Positions 14,606 to 22,370 of a DNA stretch of 64,000 nt are shown piece after piece. The position numbers and the translations under genes were made by a program. Source of the DNA: Lachnospiraceae bacterium A2 (GTDB lineage: Bacteria > Bacillota > Clostridia > Lachnospirales > Lachnospiraceae); NCBI GenBank assembly GCA_000403315.2, contig KE159636.1, positions 1,356,906 through 1,420,905 of the forward strand. Direction: 5' to 3'. Within the stretch, counting starts at the first letter, position 1; each line of letters starts with the position of its first letter. The notes beneath the pieces were generated by a model. It was not told the DNA's origin. It was given only the letters and a program-made list of their open reading frames with translations, and did no database searches.

Positions 14606-15241
14606 ATGTTCATAAATAAAATCGGCATGGAGCATTTGGAAACCGGAATGAACTGTCAGGATTATGGTTATCCAGAAGCGTATTGTCCTATCGTTTGCGA
14701 TGGGTGTTCACAAGGAAAACATTCAGAAGTAGGGGCAAAATTGTACTGTTATCTAGTTGGAAACTGCCACATGACAAGGGAAAAGGCATTTGTAAAAATG
14801 TTGAATCTGTTTGGAGATTCCCCAAAAACATTAAAGGACTATCTCGGTTTTACCATACTTGAACTTATGACAACAGCAGATGATTTTATCGTGCATTATT
14901 GCGGAGATGGTTACATCATTTTGGAGGATAACGAGGGAAATGTCACATTTGAAGAATTGTCAGACGGAGAGTTTCCAAAGTATTACATCTATAACTATAT
15001 TGACGGAGAATATTTGAGCCATTACAAGGACGGAGTTTCATTCTCCCAGAAATCATATCCGACAAGCAAATATAAAAAAGTCGGCATAGCAAGTGACGGT
15101 CTGCGGTACATCTTGCAGGCTGACGAAGAACTGAAACAGGAATTTATAAACTGCCTGAAATCGGGCAATGAACTGAAAACAAAGCTGTTTATCAATCGCA
15201 ATCATAAGATTTTCAAAGATGATGTGACGATTGTGTTTTGA
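14606..15241 (+). CDS. PP2C-type protein phosphatase
   Basis: 211 aa; ATG 14606 behind GAAAAGAGGGTAAAT. Metal-binding Asp motifs are in order: CDGCSQG at 31-37, CGDGYIILED at 99-108, ASDGL at 162-166, and the C-terminal DDVTIV at 205-210. It is compact, about 50 residues shorter than typical PP2C. It would remove phosphate from Ser/Thr on proteins, opposing the kinase at 15858. The vWA-PP2C-kinase order matches a TerY-P triad. Confidence 0.8.
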   Translation: MFINKIGMEHLETGMNCQDYGYPEAYCPIVCDGCSQGKHSEVGAKLYCYLVGNCHMTREKAFVKMLNLFGDSPKTLKDYLGFTILELMTTADDFIVHYCGDGYIILEDNEGNVTFEELSDGEFPKYYIYNYIDGEYLSHYKDGVSFSQKSYPTSKYKKVGIASDGLRYILQADEELKQEFINCLKSGNELKTKLFINRNHKIFKDDVTIVF

Positions 15242-15255
15242 GGGGGGGGTGCGGC

Positions 15256-15852
15256 ATGACATACGGAGATATTAAAAATGCAGACTACGAAGAAATAAAG
15301 CAGAGAAAAGCAGAACGAGAAAAAGAAGTTCTTGAAGCATTAAATAACCTACTTTCAGAATCCGGCTATGAAGTTTTCGGAATTGATATAAATTTTGAAA
15401 GGTACAAAGAATCAGGCTCTATTAGTTATCGTTTTAAACTTTCAGATGGTTTTGAGCAAGAAGATATCCACCGCTGGCACTGGAAAGAATCAATAGAAGA
15501 AGCGGTGGAGAAAATCAAAAAACGCATTGATTACATTGTGGAATTAAGACAACAATATCCAGACCTTGCAAGACAGAACGACTATATTCAGAAGCACAGA
15601 GAATATGGACGCATATGCAAACTTTATGATGAAGATTCTCCAAGAGAAGTTCGTTTACAGGCTGAATTGTGTGGATATTTGAAGCTGCCAAACACAACAA
15701 ATTACAGCGTTGGTGGCGGCGATTACGAATTAAAGAAAACTCCAAGACGAGTAAAAGATTTCAATGGAAATATTGATAGGTTGTGCTTGTTTCTTGCAGA
15801 CTGCATAGGTGAATTAAAGCGAATGAAATTAAAAGAAAATGAAAGCGAGTGA
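15256..15852 (+). CDS. hypothetical helical protein between phosphatase and kinase (198 aa)
   Basis: ATG 15256 behind GAGGGGGGGTGCGGC. Mostly helical (NADYEEIKQRKAEREKEVLE at the N-terminus), with a beta segment (GIDINFERYKESGSISYRFK) and basic C-terminus. It ends six bases before the kinase ATG. Unknown function; position suggests a substrate, adaptor or effector of the kinase/phosphatase pair. Confidence 0.6.
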   Translation: MTYGDIKNADYEEIKQRKAEREKEVLEALNNLLSESGYEVFGIDINFERYKESGSISYRFKLSDGFEQEDIHRWHWKESIEEAVEKIKKRIDYIVELRQQYPDLARQNDYIQKHREYGRICKLYDEDSPREVRLQAELCGYLKLPNTTNYSVGGGDYELKKTPRRVKDFNGNIDRLCLFLADCIGELKRMKLKENESE

Positions 15853-15857
15853 CGCTC

Positions 15858-17546
15858 ATGCCAATAAAATTTGACACTAAAACCCGAACACCATTAACAG
15901 AGGGCGGCGAGGGTTACATATACGAATACAACGGAAAAATCATAAAGACGTTCAAGACGCATATTGACATAGTGGAAAAAGAAAGAAAAGTAAATGCACT
16001 GATGAAAACAAGTCTGCCTAAAGCGGTTATAACGCCCATAGACACAGTTTTAGATATGCGTGGTAGATTTATCGGCTACTGCATGGAAAAGGTCAGAGGA
16101 GAGGAATTTAAGCGGTTATCAAACCGAAAATTTGTGACCGCCAACAATATTACAACAAAGGAAATTTTAGGATTACTTGTCAAGGTTAAATCGGTACTAG
16201 AAGAAATCCACAAGCAGAATATCTATGTCGGCGATTTGAACGACCAGAATATTTTATTTGATACTGCCGGAAATATTTATCTGATTGACTGCGACAGTTG
16301 GGCGGTTGGCGACGACAGATGCACTGTTGCAATGGATTTGTTCAAAGACCCGAAACTGCAAGCAGATAATTTCAACGCCGATACCGACAATTACGCCTTT
16401 ATGGTACTTGCGTGGAAGTCGCTTACAAGGGTACACCCATTCGGCGGCACGGTTGAGCCGGATATGCCGATTCTGGATAGGATTTCAAAGGGAATATCGG
16501 TTATAGACAGGCAGAATGTGAAACTGCCACGTCTTACAAAGGAATGGAAAGGCTTTTCACCCGACCTTGTATCTGAATTTAAGTCGGTATTTGAGGGTGG
16601 CGTTCGGACATTATCGGGAAACATGGAAGATATGCTTGCAAACCTTACACAGTGCAAAAAGGATAAGGAATATTACTATAGCAAGTTTTCTTCCTGCCCT
16701 TACTGTGACAGCGGCGCACGGGTGAATAAAAAGCCTGTGTCACAAGGAAGTGTCGGTGGATTGAAACTATATGAAATCTATGACGGAACGAAGATTAAGG
16801 CGGTATTTGATAGGTATACATATCTTGACAATGAGGGATTTGTCCATAACGGAAACCAGACAACGGCATTTTTCGATATGGCAAGATACCATTACACAAA
16901 AGACGGAATGGCGGTTTTGGAGTTGCCAGACTGCTTTACATTCCACAATAGCAAGGATTATCAGATTAACAAGAAATACAAGTCTGCAATCGAAGTATGC
17001 AGAAACAAGATTTATTACATTTCCACAAAGAACACACTGACACAGCTTGAAATCATGCCGAGCGGCAACGGTATAAAGAACATCTGTAAGGTCAGCAACA
17101 CAGCGTATTTTGCGGTCAGCGGCGATAATTACTGTGTTGTCAACTACTATACGGGGAAGATTATTGTGAATATAAATGGCATGAATACGGTCATTGACTA
17201 CGATTCGGACATTGTGAACTACGGCATACACCATGACGAGATATCGGGAAAGTGGCTGATTATCTTGGAGGATAGCAAGGGGAAATTCAATACTTTTGTT
17301 ATCAGTGGCGGCACAGTGGAATGTCAGACAGACGCAATCAAATACGCTTGTCAGCTTAATTGTCCTTGCGTTTATAACTCGAATATTTTTATTCCAGTTG
17401 ACGGGAAAATCAGGGGATATTCTTATAAGAAATCGGCATTTAAAGATTTTGAGTGCAACGTTGCTTCCGAGGAAAGCAAGCTGATTAAAGAGAAAAACCG
17501 CTTTGCGATTGTGAATTTGGAGAATGTTTATTATTTGGAGGGTTAG
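15858..17546 (+). CDS. protein kinase with zinc ribbon and beta-rich C-terminus (TerY-P type)
   Basis: 562 aa from ATG 15858 (GTG 15849 is an alternative). Kinase domain in the first 260 residues: glycine loop EGGEGYIYE near 15, lysine in IIKTFK near 30, catalytic loop VGDLNDQN near 126, and metal Asp in IYLIDCDSW near 144. A zinc-ribbon pair CPYC follows near 280. From about 300 to the end there are repeated four-stranded units (e.g. AVSGDNYCVVNYYTGKIIVN) suggesting a beta-propeller. Kinases of TerY-P triads also carry zinc ribbons. Predicted to phosphorylate Ser/Thr. Confidence 0.8.
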   Translation: MPIKFDTKTRTPLTEGGEGYIYEYNGKIIKTFKTHIDIVEKERKVNALMKTSLPKAVITPIDTVLDMRGRFIGYCMEKVRGEEFKRLSNRKFVTANNITTKEILGLLVKVKSVLEEIHKQNIYVGDLNDQNILFDTAGNIYLIDCDSWAVGDDRCTVAMDLFKDPKLQADNFNADTDNYAFMVLAWKSLTRVHPFGGTVEPDMPILDRISKGISVIDRQNVKLPRLTKEWKGFSPDLVSEFKSVFEGGVRTLSGNMEDMLANLTQCKKDKEYYYSKFSSCPYCDSGARVNKKPVSQGSVGGLKLYEIYDGTKIKAVFDRYTYLDNEGFVHNGNQTTAFFDMARYHYTKDGMAVLELPDCFTFHNSKDYQINKKYKSAIEVCRNKIYYISTKNTLTQLEIMPSGNGIKNICKVSNTAYFAVSGDNYCVVNYYTGKIIVNINGMNTVIDYDSDIVNYGIHHDEISGKWLIILEDSKGKFNTFVISGGTVECQTDAIKYACQLNCPCVYNSNIFIPVDGKIRGYSYKKSAFKDFECNVASEESKLIKEKNRFAIVNLENVYYLEG

Positions 17547-17556
17547 GAGGGATTTT

Positions 17557-17793
17557 ATGAAAGCATGGATTACAAAGTATGCGCTTACAAAAGGGATACT
17601 TGAAAAAGAAGTAGAGGATTGTGGGGACGGAATGGTAATAGAAAGCAATAACCATTTTCCAACATATTACCACGGAACAGACTGGCACAAGGACAAGAAA
17701 TCAGCTATTGAAAAAGCAGAGGAAATGCGCCTTAAAAAGATTGCGTCACTCGAAAAGAAGATTGAGAAGTTGAAGAAAATGAAATTTGAATAA
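17557..17793 (+). CDS. small conserved phage protein (78 aa)
   Basis: ATG 17557 behind GGAGGGTTAGGAGGGATTTT. KAWITKYALTKGILEKEVED begins a small beta domain; FPTYYHGTDWHKDKKSAIEK leads into a C-terminal coiled coil. I recognise it as a recurrent small phage protein without assigned function. Confidence 0.6.
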   Translation: MKAWITKYALTKGILEKEVEDCGDGMVIESNNHFPTYYHGTDWHKDKKSAIEKAEEMRLKKIASLEKKIEKLKKMKFE

Positions 17794-17807
17794 GGAGGGT
17801 TTGTCGC

Positions 17808-18212
17808 GTGGACATAAAAGAATTTGCAAAGTCAATCAGCGGAAAAGAATACGGTTATCCGCAGTTTACCAAAGAAGAAATTGAAACAGCGAAAGGAAAC
17901 GGATTTGTCATTGTCTACGGTTACTCTGATGACCTTATGGAATTTGAGGGCGCAATTCAAGACGAGGGAGGTTGTTTTGACAGTGGCAAGGTTTATTTCA
18001 ATAAAGCAGAGGTTTGCCAGGACGAAACAGACCGTTCCGCATTTGACAATTATAGTAACTGCATAACGGCTTTATGGTGTGAAAACGTGGAGAATGGGAA
18101 ACCTATCTGCTGGTCTTACGAAACCGAGATACCACACGAAACTTTTATGATTTATGAGGGCGGAGAGCCTTATTGCAGAGGGATTGTGTTCAGTATTGAT
18201 GATGTGAAATAG
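17808..18212 (+). CDS. conserved phage hypothetical protein (134 aa)
   Basis: Starts at GTG 17808 behind AAGGAGGGTTTGTC. Pattern GFVIVYGYSDDLMEFEGAIQ, then GGCFDSGKVYF and ALWCENVENGKPICWSYETE: a compact alpha/beta domain found repeatedly in Firmicutes phages. No catalytic residues stand out. Confidence 0.65.
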   Translation: MDIKEFAKSISGKEYGYPQFTKEEIETAKGNGFVIVYGYSDDLMEFEGAIQDEGGCFDSGKVYFNKAEVCQDETDRSAFDNYSNCITALWCENVENGKPICWSYETEIPHETFMIYEGGEPYCRGIVFSIDDVK

Positions 18213-18225
18213 GAGGGATTAAGGA

Positions 18226-18507
18226 ATGAAATTTAAGAGTAATGCAAAATACGGAAAACCCGTAGAAAGTGGAACAATCTTTGAGGGCAGAATTGGAAAT
18301 TTGAAGGTTTTCGTCCATAAAATAATTCATTTGGAGGGCTGGTTTTTATCGTGTTCTACATTACAGATAAGCCAAATGAGTTTAAAAAGCGATACCTTAA
18401 TGGGGGCAATCAGTGAAGCAAAAGATGTCTTGAGGAAGGCAGTTGATGATTTGCAAAAAGATGTGGATTCCTTGTGCAAAGAAGAAATTGAAATTTCAAG
18501 ATATTAA
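18226..18507 (+). CDS. small hypothetical protein (93 aa)
   Basis: ATG 18226 behind AGGAGGGATTAAGGA. N-terminal beta strands (GTIFEGRIGNLKVFVHKIIH, GWFLSCSTLQIS) and a C-terminal helix rich in Lys/Asp. No family recognised. Confidence 0.55.
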   Translation: MKFKSNAKYGKPVESGTIFEGRIGNLKVFVHKIIHLEGWFLSCSTLQISQMSLKSDTLMGAISEAKDVLRKAVDDLQKDVDSLCKEEIEISRY

Positions 18508-18522
18508 GGAGGCTTAACCGAT

Positions 18523-18828
18523 ATGAGGATTTTATCATGGAACAAAGTGGTTGATATGCCCTATGAATTAGTTGCACTGAGCGTATCATATAAAATTTTC
18601 AAGTCAACAGTTGATAAGAATGTGTTTTGCGTAAATGCTCATTCCAATTCTTTAGATGCGAAAAGGGTAATCATGGGTGAATATAGTTCAGAAGAAAAGG
18701 CGAAGAAAGCGCTTGAAATGCTGAACAATGCTTATCAGTATGCGGAGGAATGTAAATATACGGGAGTTGGAGCAACGCAACCTGAATTTGTATTTGTATT
18801 TCCTGCTGATGATGAAGTGGAGGTATGA
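18523..18828 (+). CDS. small hypothetical protein (101 aa)
   Basis: ATG 18523 behind TTAAGGAGGCTTAACCGAT. The N-terminal segment MRILSWNKVVDMPYELVALS and the middle EYSSEEKAKKALEMLNNAYQ are seen in short phage proteins of unknown role. It ends two bases before the next ATG. Confidence 0.55.
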   Translation: MRILSWNKVVDMPYELVALSVSYKIFKSTVDKNVFCVNAHSNSLDAKRVIMGEYSSEEKAKKALEMLNNAYQYAEECKYTGVGATQPEFVFVFPADDEVEV

Positions 18829-18829
18829 A

Positions 18830-19225
18830 ATGAACATATCCACATTAGAACAAGCCCAGAAGGACATGGAGCATGGCGTTTACAACATGACAGAAAACGG
18901 GAAATGTACGGGTTGCGGCAACTGCTGTTCAAATATTCTGCCAATGACAGACAAGGAAATTGAGGTTATCCGGCGGTACATAAAGAAACATCACATCAAA
19001 GAGTGCAAACATACAATACCACTTGCAAACCCAATTCTTGATATGACCTGCCCGTTTCTCAATACAGATAAGAAAACGGAGAAATGCACGATTTACAGTG
19101 TCCGCCCGGCGATATGTAGATGTTTTATCTGTTCTGAACCGAACGGAGCGTTGAAGCATAAGGAATTATGGCATGGGGTTAGAAAACCTGTGAATATGAG
19201 GGAAACATTTTATGGAAAGGGTTGA
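18830..19225 (+). CDS. YkgJ-family cysteine-cluster protein
   Basis: 131 aa; ATG 18830 behind GTGGAGGTATGAA. The CTGCGNCC motif (residues 26-33), MTCPFLN, KCTIYSVRPAICRCFICSE form the eight-cysteine YkgJ pattern, which is thought to bind zinc or an iron-sulfur cluster. Members occur in phages near modification genes. Substrate unknown. Confidence 0.75.
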   Translation: MNISTLEQAQKDMEHGVYNMTENGKCTGCGNCCSNILPMTDKEIEVIRRYIKKHHIKECKHTIPLANPILDMTCPFLNTDKKTEKCTIYSVRPAICRCFICSEPNGALKHKELWHGVRKPVNMRETFYGKG

Positions 19226-19229
19226 TGAC

Positions 19230-19346
19230 GTGACCGAAGAAACAAAGCAGAAAATTCAGAAAATCGCAAAGACCTATGGCTATGACGCGCAGAGCCGCCA
19301 GTGCATTGAGGAAATGGTAGAACTGACGAAGGAAAGGAGAGTTTAG
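19230..19346 (+). pseudogene. truncated MazG-like protein N-terminus
   Basis: 38 codons from GTG 19230 behind GGAAAGGG. QKIQKIAKTYGYDAQSRQCI, then EEMVELTKE, is the start of the MazG-like NTP pyrophosphohydrolase family of phages, which normally runs beyond 100 residues and supplies metal-binding Glu/Asp further on. Here it stops at ERRV directly before the next ribosome site, so the catalytic half is missing. It marks one edge of the second regulator cassette. Confidence 0.6.
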
Positions 19347-19350
19347 CGAA

Positions 19351-19542
19351 ATGAGAGAAACATTAAAAAACGCAAGAAAAGAAAAAGGTCTGACACAGCA
19401 AGCGGTAGCAGACCATTTAGGAATAGGATTGAGATACTATCAGAAGATAGAGGTGGGAGAACGGACAGGCGATTTTGAAATTTGGGATAGCCTTGAAGAT
19501 TTATTTAACATTCATCAGCGGAAGTTGCGTGAGATTGTATAA
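19351..19542 (+). CDS. XRE-family HTH protein (63 aa)
   Basis: ATG 19351 behind GGAAAGGAGAGTTTAGCGAA. The whole protein is one HTH (KNARKEKGLTQQAVADHLGI, RYYQKIEVGER). It is convergent with and overlaps the next HTH gene by 38 bases at the 3' ends. The two proteins are clearly related (both have GLTQQ, then LGIGLRYYQK or LNIGLRSYQK), suggesting duplication or a Cro/CI-like pair. Confidence 0.75.
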   Translation: MRETLKNARKEKGLTQQAVADHLGIGLRYYQKIEVGERTGDFEIWDSLEDLFNIHQRKLREIV

Positions 19543-19738
19543 ATTCGTCACGACAGAGCAGATAGTCAAGCGATACATCAAAAATATCTGCTATGGAAAC
19601 AAGGCAGTCCAAAGAGGGGGAGCGTTCCCCTTGCTCATACTTTTGGTACGAACGAAGTCCAATATTTAAGTAATCAGCCATTTTTTGTTGAGTTAGTCCT
19701 TTCTGCATACGGACTTCCCGAAGTCTTTTGTTAAACAT
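19505..19738 (-). CDS. XRE-family repressor of the second switch (77 aa)
   Basis: Leftward gene from ATG 19738 behind CGGAGGTACTAAT. HTH: RLREVRMQKGLTQQKMADYL, SYQKYEQGERSPSLDCLVSI, DVSLDYLLCR. The short C-terminal tail has no protease domain. It faces the promoter/operator region 19762-19820 that drives the rightward genes, so it likely represses that promoter. Confidence 0.8.
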   Translation of the reverse strand: MFNKRLREVRMQKGLTQQKMADYLNIGLRSYQKYEQGERSPSLDCLVSIADIFDVSLDYLLCRDEFIQSHATSADEC

Positions 19739-19761
19739 ATTAGTACCTCCGAAAATTTATC

Positions 19762-19820
19762 TTGACTACGCCCATATTGTACGCTATAATCAAGATAAAG
19801 TATACGCCCATAATGGGCGT
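19762..19820 (+). promoter_or_regulatory. rightward promoter with palindromic operator
   Basis: TTGACT (19762-19767), 17-bp spacer, TATAAT (19785-19790). A half-site ACGCCCAT lies in the spacer (19768-19775). A near-perfect palindrome ACGCCCAT-A-ATGGGCGT lies just downstream (19804-19820). The two sites placed over and after the promoter are a good repressor target for the divergent XRE protein at 19505-19738. Confidence 0.8.
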
Positions 19821-19840
19821 AATTATAAGGAGGAAACACT

Positions 19841-19981
19841 ATGAGAGCAAAGATAATCACGATTATTTACACTATTGAGGCATTTCTTGATGATATTGCC
19901 TATTGGGTAATCGGAAAAGGCGAGGACAACAAAGAACGCACAATCAAGACTTTTTGGGGCACTCATTACATGGGTGATTGA
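19841..19981 (+). CDS. small hypothetical protein (46 aa)
   Basis: ATG 19841 behind ATAAGGAGGAAACACT, first gene after the second-switch promoter. It is an amphipathic N-terminal helix (MRAKIITIIYTIEAFLDDIA) and a charged tail. Unknown; as the first product of a repressed promoter it could be an antirepressor or toxin-like peptide, but nothing in the sequence proves this. Confidence 0.5.
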   Translation: MRAKIITIIYTIEAFLDDIAYWVIGKGEDNKERTIKTFWGTHYMGD

Positions 19982-19995
19982 GGGGAGGTAGCAAC

Positions 19996-20766
19996 ATGGG
20001 GAAAGCGATTGATTTAGAAGGAAAATGGTCTGGAAGTCTTAAAGCGATAGAACGAGTAGGAACTTCTCCAGATGGGCAGGCGTTGTGGAAATGCGATTGT
20101 TTGTGTGGTAACACAAAAATTGTTAAAAGCAGAGATTTTAGAGAGAAACGCATAAAATCTTGCGGTTGCAAAACAAAAGAGCTGCAAGGAAACGCACGAA
20201 GAACACATGGCTTTACCAAAACAAGGCTATATGGAATATGGTCTGGAATGAAAACAAGGTGCTATAACAAAAACAGCGATAGATACACAGATTATGGAGG
20301 ACGTGGAATAACAATCTGCCCTGAATGGTTGGGAGAACATGGTTTTGAAAATTTTTATGATTGGTCTTTATTGAACGGGTATAAGAATGGATTGAGCATT
20401 GACCGTATAGACAATGACAAGGGTTATTCTCCCGATAATTGCAGATGGGCTACGGACAAAATGCAAGCAAACAATAGAAGAAGTAGCAGAATTATTGATT
20501 TTCGTGGGGAAAGTCATACATCAATGGAATGGTCTGAAATAACAGGGATAGATAGAAGTGTAATAGAAAATAGAATTGATGTTCTTGGTTGGAGCGTAGA
20601 AAAAGCATTAACAAAGAAAGTTAAAAACAGAAGGAAAATAAAGAAAGAAAAATACGATGAATGGCAGAAATTTTATAAAAAGATGTATGCGAAAATGCAA
20701 AGAGGTCTGATAACGAGAGAAGAATTTGAAAGCATTTTAGATAAAGAAGTAGAAAAATACCAATGA
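19996..20766 (+). CDS. homing-type HNH-like endonuclease with NUMOD-like DNA-binding tail
   Basis: 256 aa; ATG 19996 behind AGGGGAGGTAGCAAC. The N-terminal zinc ribbon is KCDCLCGN and SCGCKTKE. The central signature RLYGIWSGMKTRCYNKNSDR, YTDYGGRGITICPEW, LSIDRIDNDKGYSPDNCRWA is typical of phage HNH-like mobile endonucleases. Residues about 165-215 (FRGESHTSMEWSEITGIDRS) resemble a NUMOD-type HTH. Such genes move into phage genomes on their own. It lies between two truncated genes, fitting a mobile insertion. Confidence 0.75.
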   Translation: MGKAIDLEGKWSGSLKAIERVGTSPDGQALWKCDCLCGNTKIVKSRDFREKRIKSCGCKTKELQGNARRTHGFTKTRLYGIWSGMKTRCYNKNSDRYTDYGGRGITICPEWLGEHGFENFYDWSLLNGYKNGLSIDRIDNDKGYSPDNCRWATDKMQANNRRSSRIIDFRGESHTSMEWSEITGIDRSVIENRIDVLGWSVEKALTKKVKNRRKIKKEKYDEWQKFYKKMYAKMQRGLITREEFESILDKEVEKYQ

Positions 20767-20783
20767 AAGAATGATTAAGTATC

Positions 20784-20879
20784 ATGCTATGGCAGTTGGA
20801 ATATCTGCTAAATGCTGATACTTCAATTATTATTCAGCAGAAACTTGACAGGCAGATAGAAAGGATTGAAAAGGAATGA
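20784..20879 (+). CDS. tiny hypothetical protein (31 aa)
   Basis: ATG 20784, without a strong ribosome site. The sequence MLWQLEYLLNADTSIIIQQK and a basic tail is a short helix. It overlaps the next start (AATGA). Low support. Confidence 0.3.
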   Translation: MLWQLEYLLNADTSIIIQQKLDRQIERIEKE

Positions 20880-20986
20880 ACATAAAAGATTTCAAAGTCG
20901 GTCAGACGGTTTATGTTGAACTGACCGGGAACGCAAGCAGAGGAAAGACACCCGAACAGTGGGGAGGTGATTTAGATGTTCATTAG
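20876..20986 (+). pseudogene. truncated phage protein (MNIKDFKVGQTV family)
   Basis: 36 codons from ATG 20876 behind AAAGGA. MNIKDFKVGQTVYVELTGNA, followed by SRGKTPEQW, matches the beginning of a small phage beta-barrel protein that is normally longer. It stops inside the ribosome site and start of the MBL gene. Like the MazG-like fragment, it is cut at its 3' end and marks the other edge of the second regulator/HNH segment. Confidence 0.45.
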
Positions 20987-21665
20987 ATGTATCGGCACTG
21001 GAAGTAGCGGAAATTGCTACGCCCTATACGACAATGATGGAAAGATACTTCTCTTAGATTTGGGTTTAGCAAGGAAAGAAATACTGAAAGGAATTGACTT
21101 TAATGTATCTGATGTTGTCGGGGCGGTAGTGAGCCACGGACACGGCGACCACGCAAAGGCGGTTAAGGACTTTGAGAATATGGGAATTAAGGTTTGGAAA
21201 CCGTTTAGCGAGAGAAATTTAACAGACCGCATGAAATTTGAAGGTTTTTCGGTTCAATGTTTTCCGCTTCCGCATAATAGAGTTGCAAATTTCGGATTTT
21301 ACATAAAAGCAGACGGGCAGAAAACATTGTACCTGACAGACTATGAATATTGCAGATTTAACTTTAAGTCATTGCAAGTCAACCACGTTTTAATTGAGTG
21401 CAACTATCAGCAGGAGTTAGTTTCAAGGGATTTAGTGAACTATGAACACAAAATCCGAGGACACGCAAGCCTTGAAACGTGCAAGTCATTTATAGCCGCC
21501 AACAAAACAAATGCCCTTAGAACAGTGGTGTTGTGTCATATGGGAACGGAAACAACAATAGTGGAGGAATGTTTAGCAGAGGTTCAAAAAGTTGTTGGAG
21601 AGGGCGTTAAATGCGTCTGTGCAGTGGCGGGATTGGAAACAGAATTGAGTTTAACACCATTTTGA
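20976..21665 (+). CDS. metallo-beta-lactamase-fold hydrolase
   Basis: 229 aa; ATG 20976 behind GGGGAGGTGATTTAG. GTGSSGNCYAL at the N-terminus and the metal motif SHGHGDH (about residues 53-59) are clear, with later metal ligands in LPHNRV and LTDYEYC and a C-terminal LCHMGTE. It resembles YycJ/WalJ-like and tRNase-Z-like MBL enzymes. Some phage MBL proteins (Apyc1 type) degrade cyclic nucleotides of Pycsar defence. Whether this one does is unknown. Confidence 0.75.
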   Translation: MFIRCIGTGSSGNCYALYDNDGKILLLDLGLARKEILKGIDFNVSDVVGAVVSHGHGDHAKAVKDFENMGIKVWKPFSERNLTDRMKFEGFSVQCFPLPHNRVANFGFYIKADGQKTLYLTDYEYCRFNFKSLQVNHVLIECNYQQELVSRDLVNYEHKIRGHASLETCKSFIAANKTNALRTVVLCHMGTETTIVEECLAEVQKVVGEGVKCVCAVAGLETELSLTPF

Positions 21666-21679
21666 AAGGAAGTGAGAGT

Positions 21680-22339
21680 TTGAAGGTTTTAGTAGCCTGT
21701 GAGGAAAGCCAAAGGGTTTGTATAGAGTTTCGAAAATTAGGGAATGAAGCCTATTCCTGCGATATCGAGCCATGCAGCGGCGGGCATCCGGAATGGCATA
21801 TACAGAATGATGTGCTGCCGCTTTTGAATGGAAACTGTGAATTTCAGACAGCGGACGGTTCAGTTCATTGCATTGATGGTAAATGGGATATGATTATTGC
21901 TTTTCCACCTTGTACATACATGACAAATGCAGGAGCAGTCAGAATGAGAGTGAAAGGCGAAATTGTCCAAGAGCGTTATCAAAAGGCGATGGAAGCAAAA
22001 GTGTTTTTTATGCAGATTATGAACGCAAACTGCGAAAAGATTGCTATTGAGAACCCAACTCCCATGAAACTGATAGAATTGCCGCCATATACCCAGGCAG
22101 TGCAGCCTTACCAGTTCGGGCATCCATACAGCAAACGCACTTGCTTATGGTTGAAAGGACTGCCAAAGTTAGAGCCTACGGAGATACTGGAACACCATGA
22201 GCCATATGTAAATGGGGGTTGCAAAGACTCTCATGGGAATTACAGGAAATTTCAGGGAAGAAAAGAAAGAGATCCCAAGACTAGGGCAAAAACATTTCCT
22301 GGCATTGCAAGGGCCATGGCTGAGCAATGGGGAAATTAG
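21680..22339 (+). CDS. DNA cytosine methyltransferase-like protein
   Basis: 219 aa from TTG 21680 behind AAAGGAAGTGAGAG. SAM-site pattern LVACEESQRVCIEFRKLGNE with YSCDIEPCSGGHPEW; catalytic-type Pro-Cys in IAFPPCTYMTNAG; later IENPTPM. It is shorter than typical C5 methyltransferases and belongs to the compact phage group. Likely role: modifying phage DNA against host restriction, or a related base-modifying reaction. Confidence 0.7.
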   Translation: MKVLVACEESQRVCIEFRKLGNEAYSCDIEPCSGGHPEWHIQNDVLPLLNGNCEFQTADGSVHCIDGKWDMIIAFPPCTYMTNAGAVRMRVKGEIVQERYQKAMEAKVFFMQIMNANCEKIAIENPTPMKLIELPPYTQAVQPYQFGHPYSKRTCLWLKGLPKLEPTEILEHHEPYVNGGCKDSHGNYRKFQGRKERDPKTRAKTFPGIARAMAEQWGN

Positions 22340-22370
22340 AAGTTGAATCGAAAGAAAGTAGGTGTTCGTT

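Noticed and set aside
16767..17648. A 293-codon minus-strand frame opposite the kinase C-terminus
   Set aside because: Fully antisense to a well-supported gene, without a ribosome site or domain; a shadow of the kinase codons.
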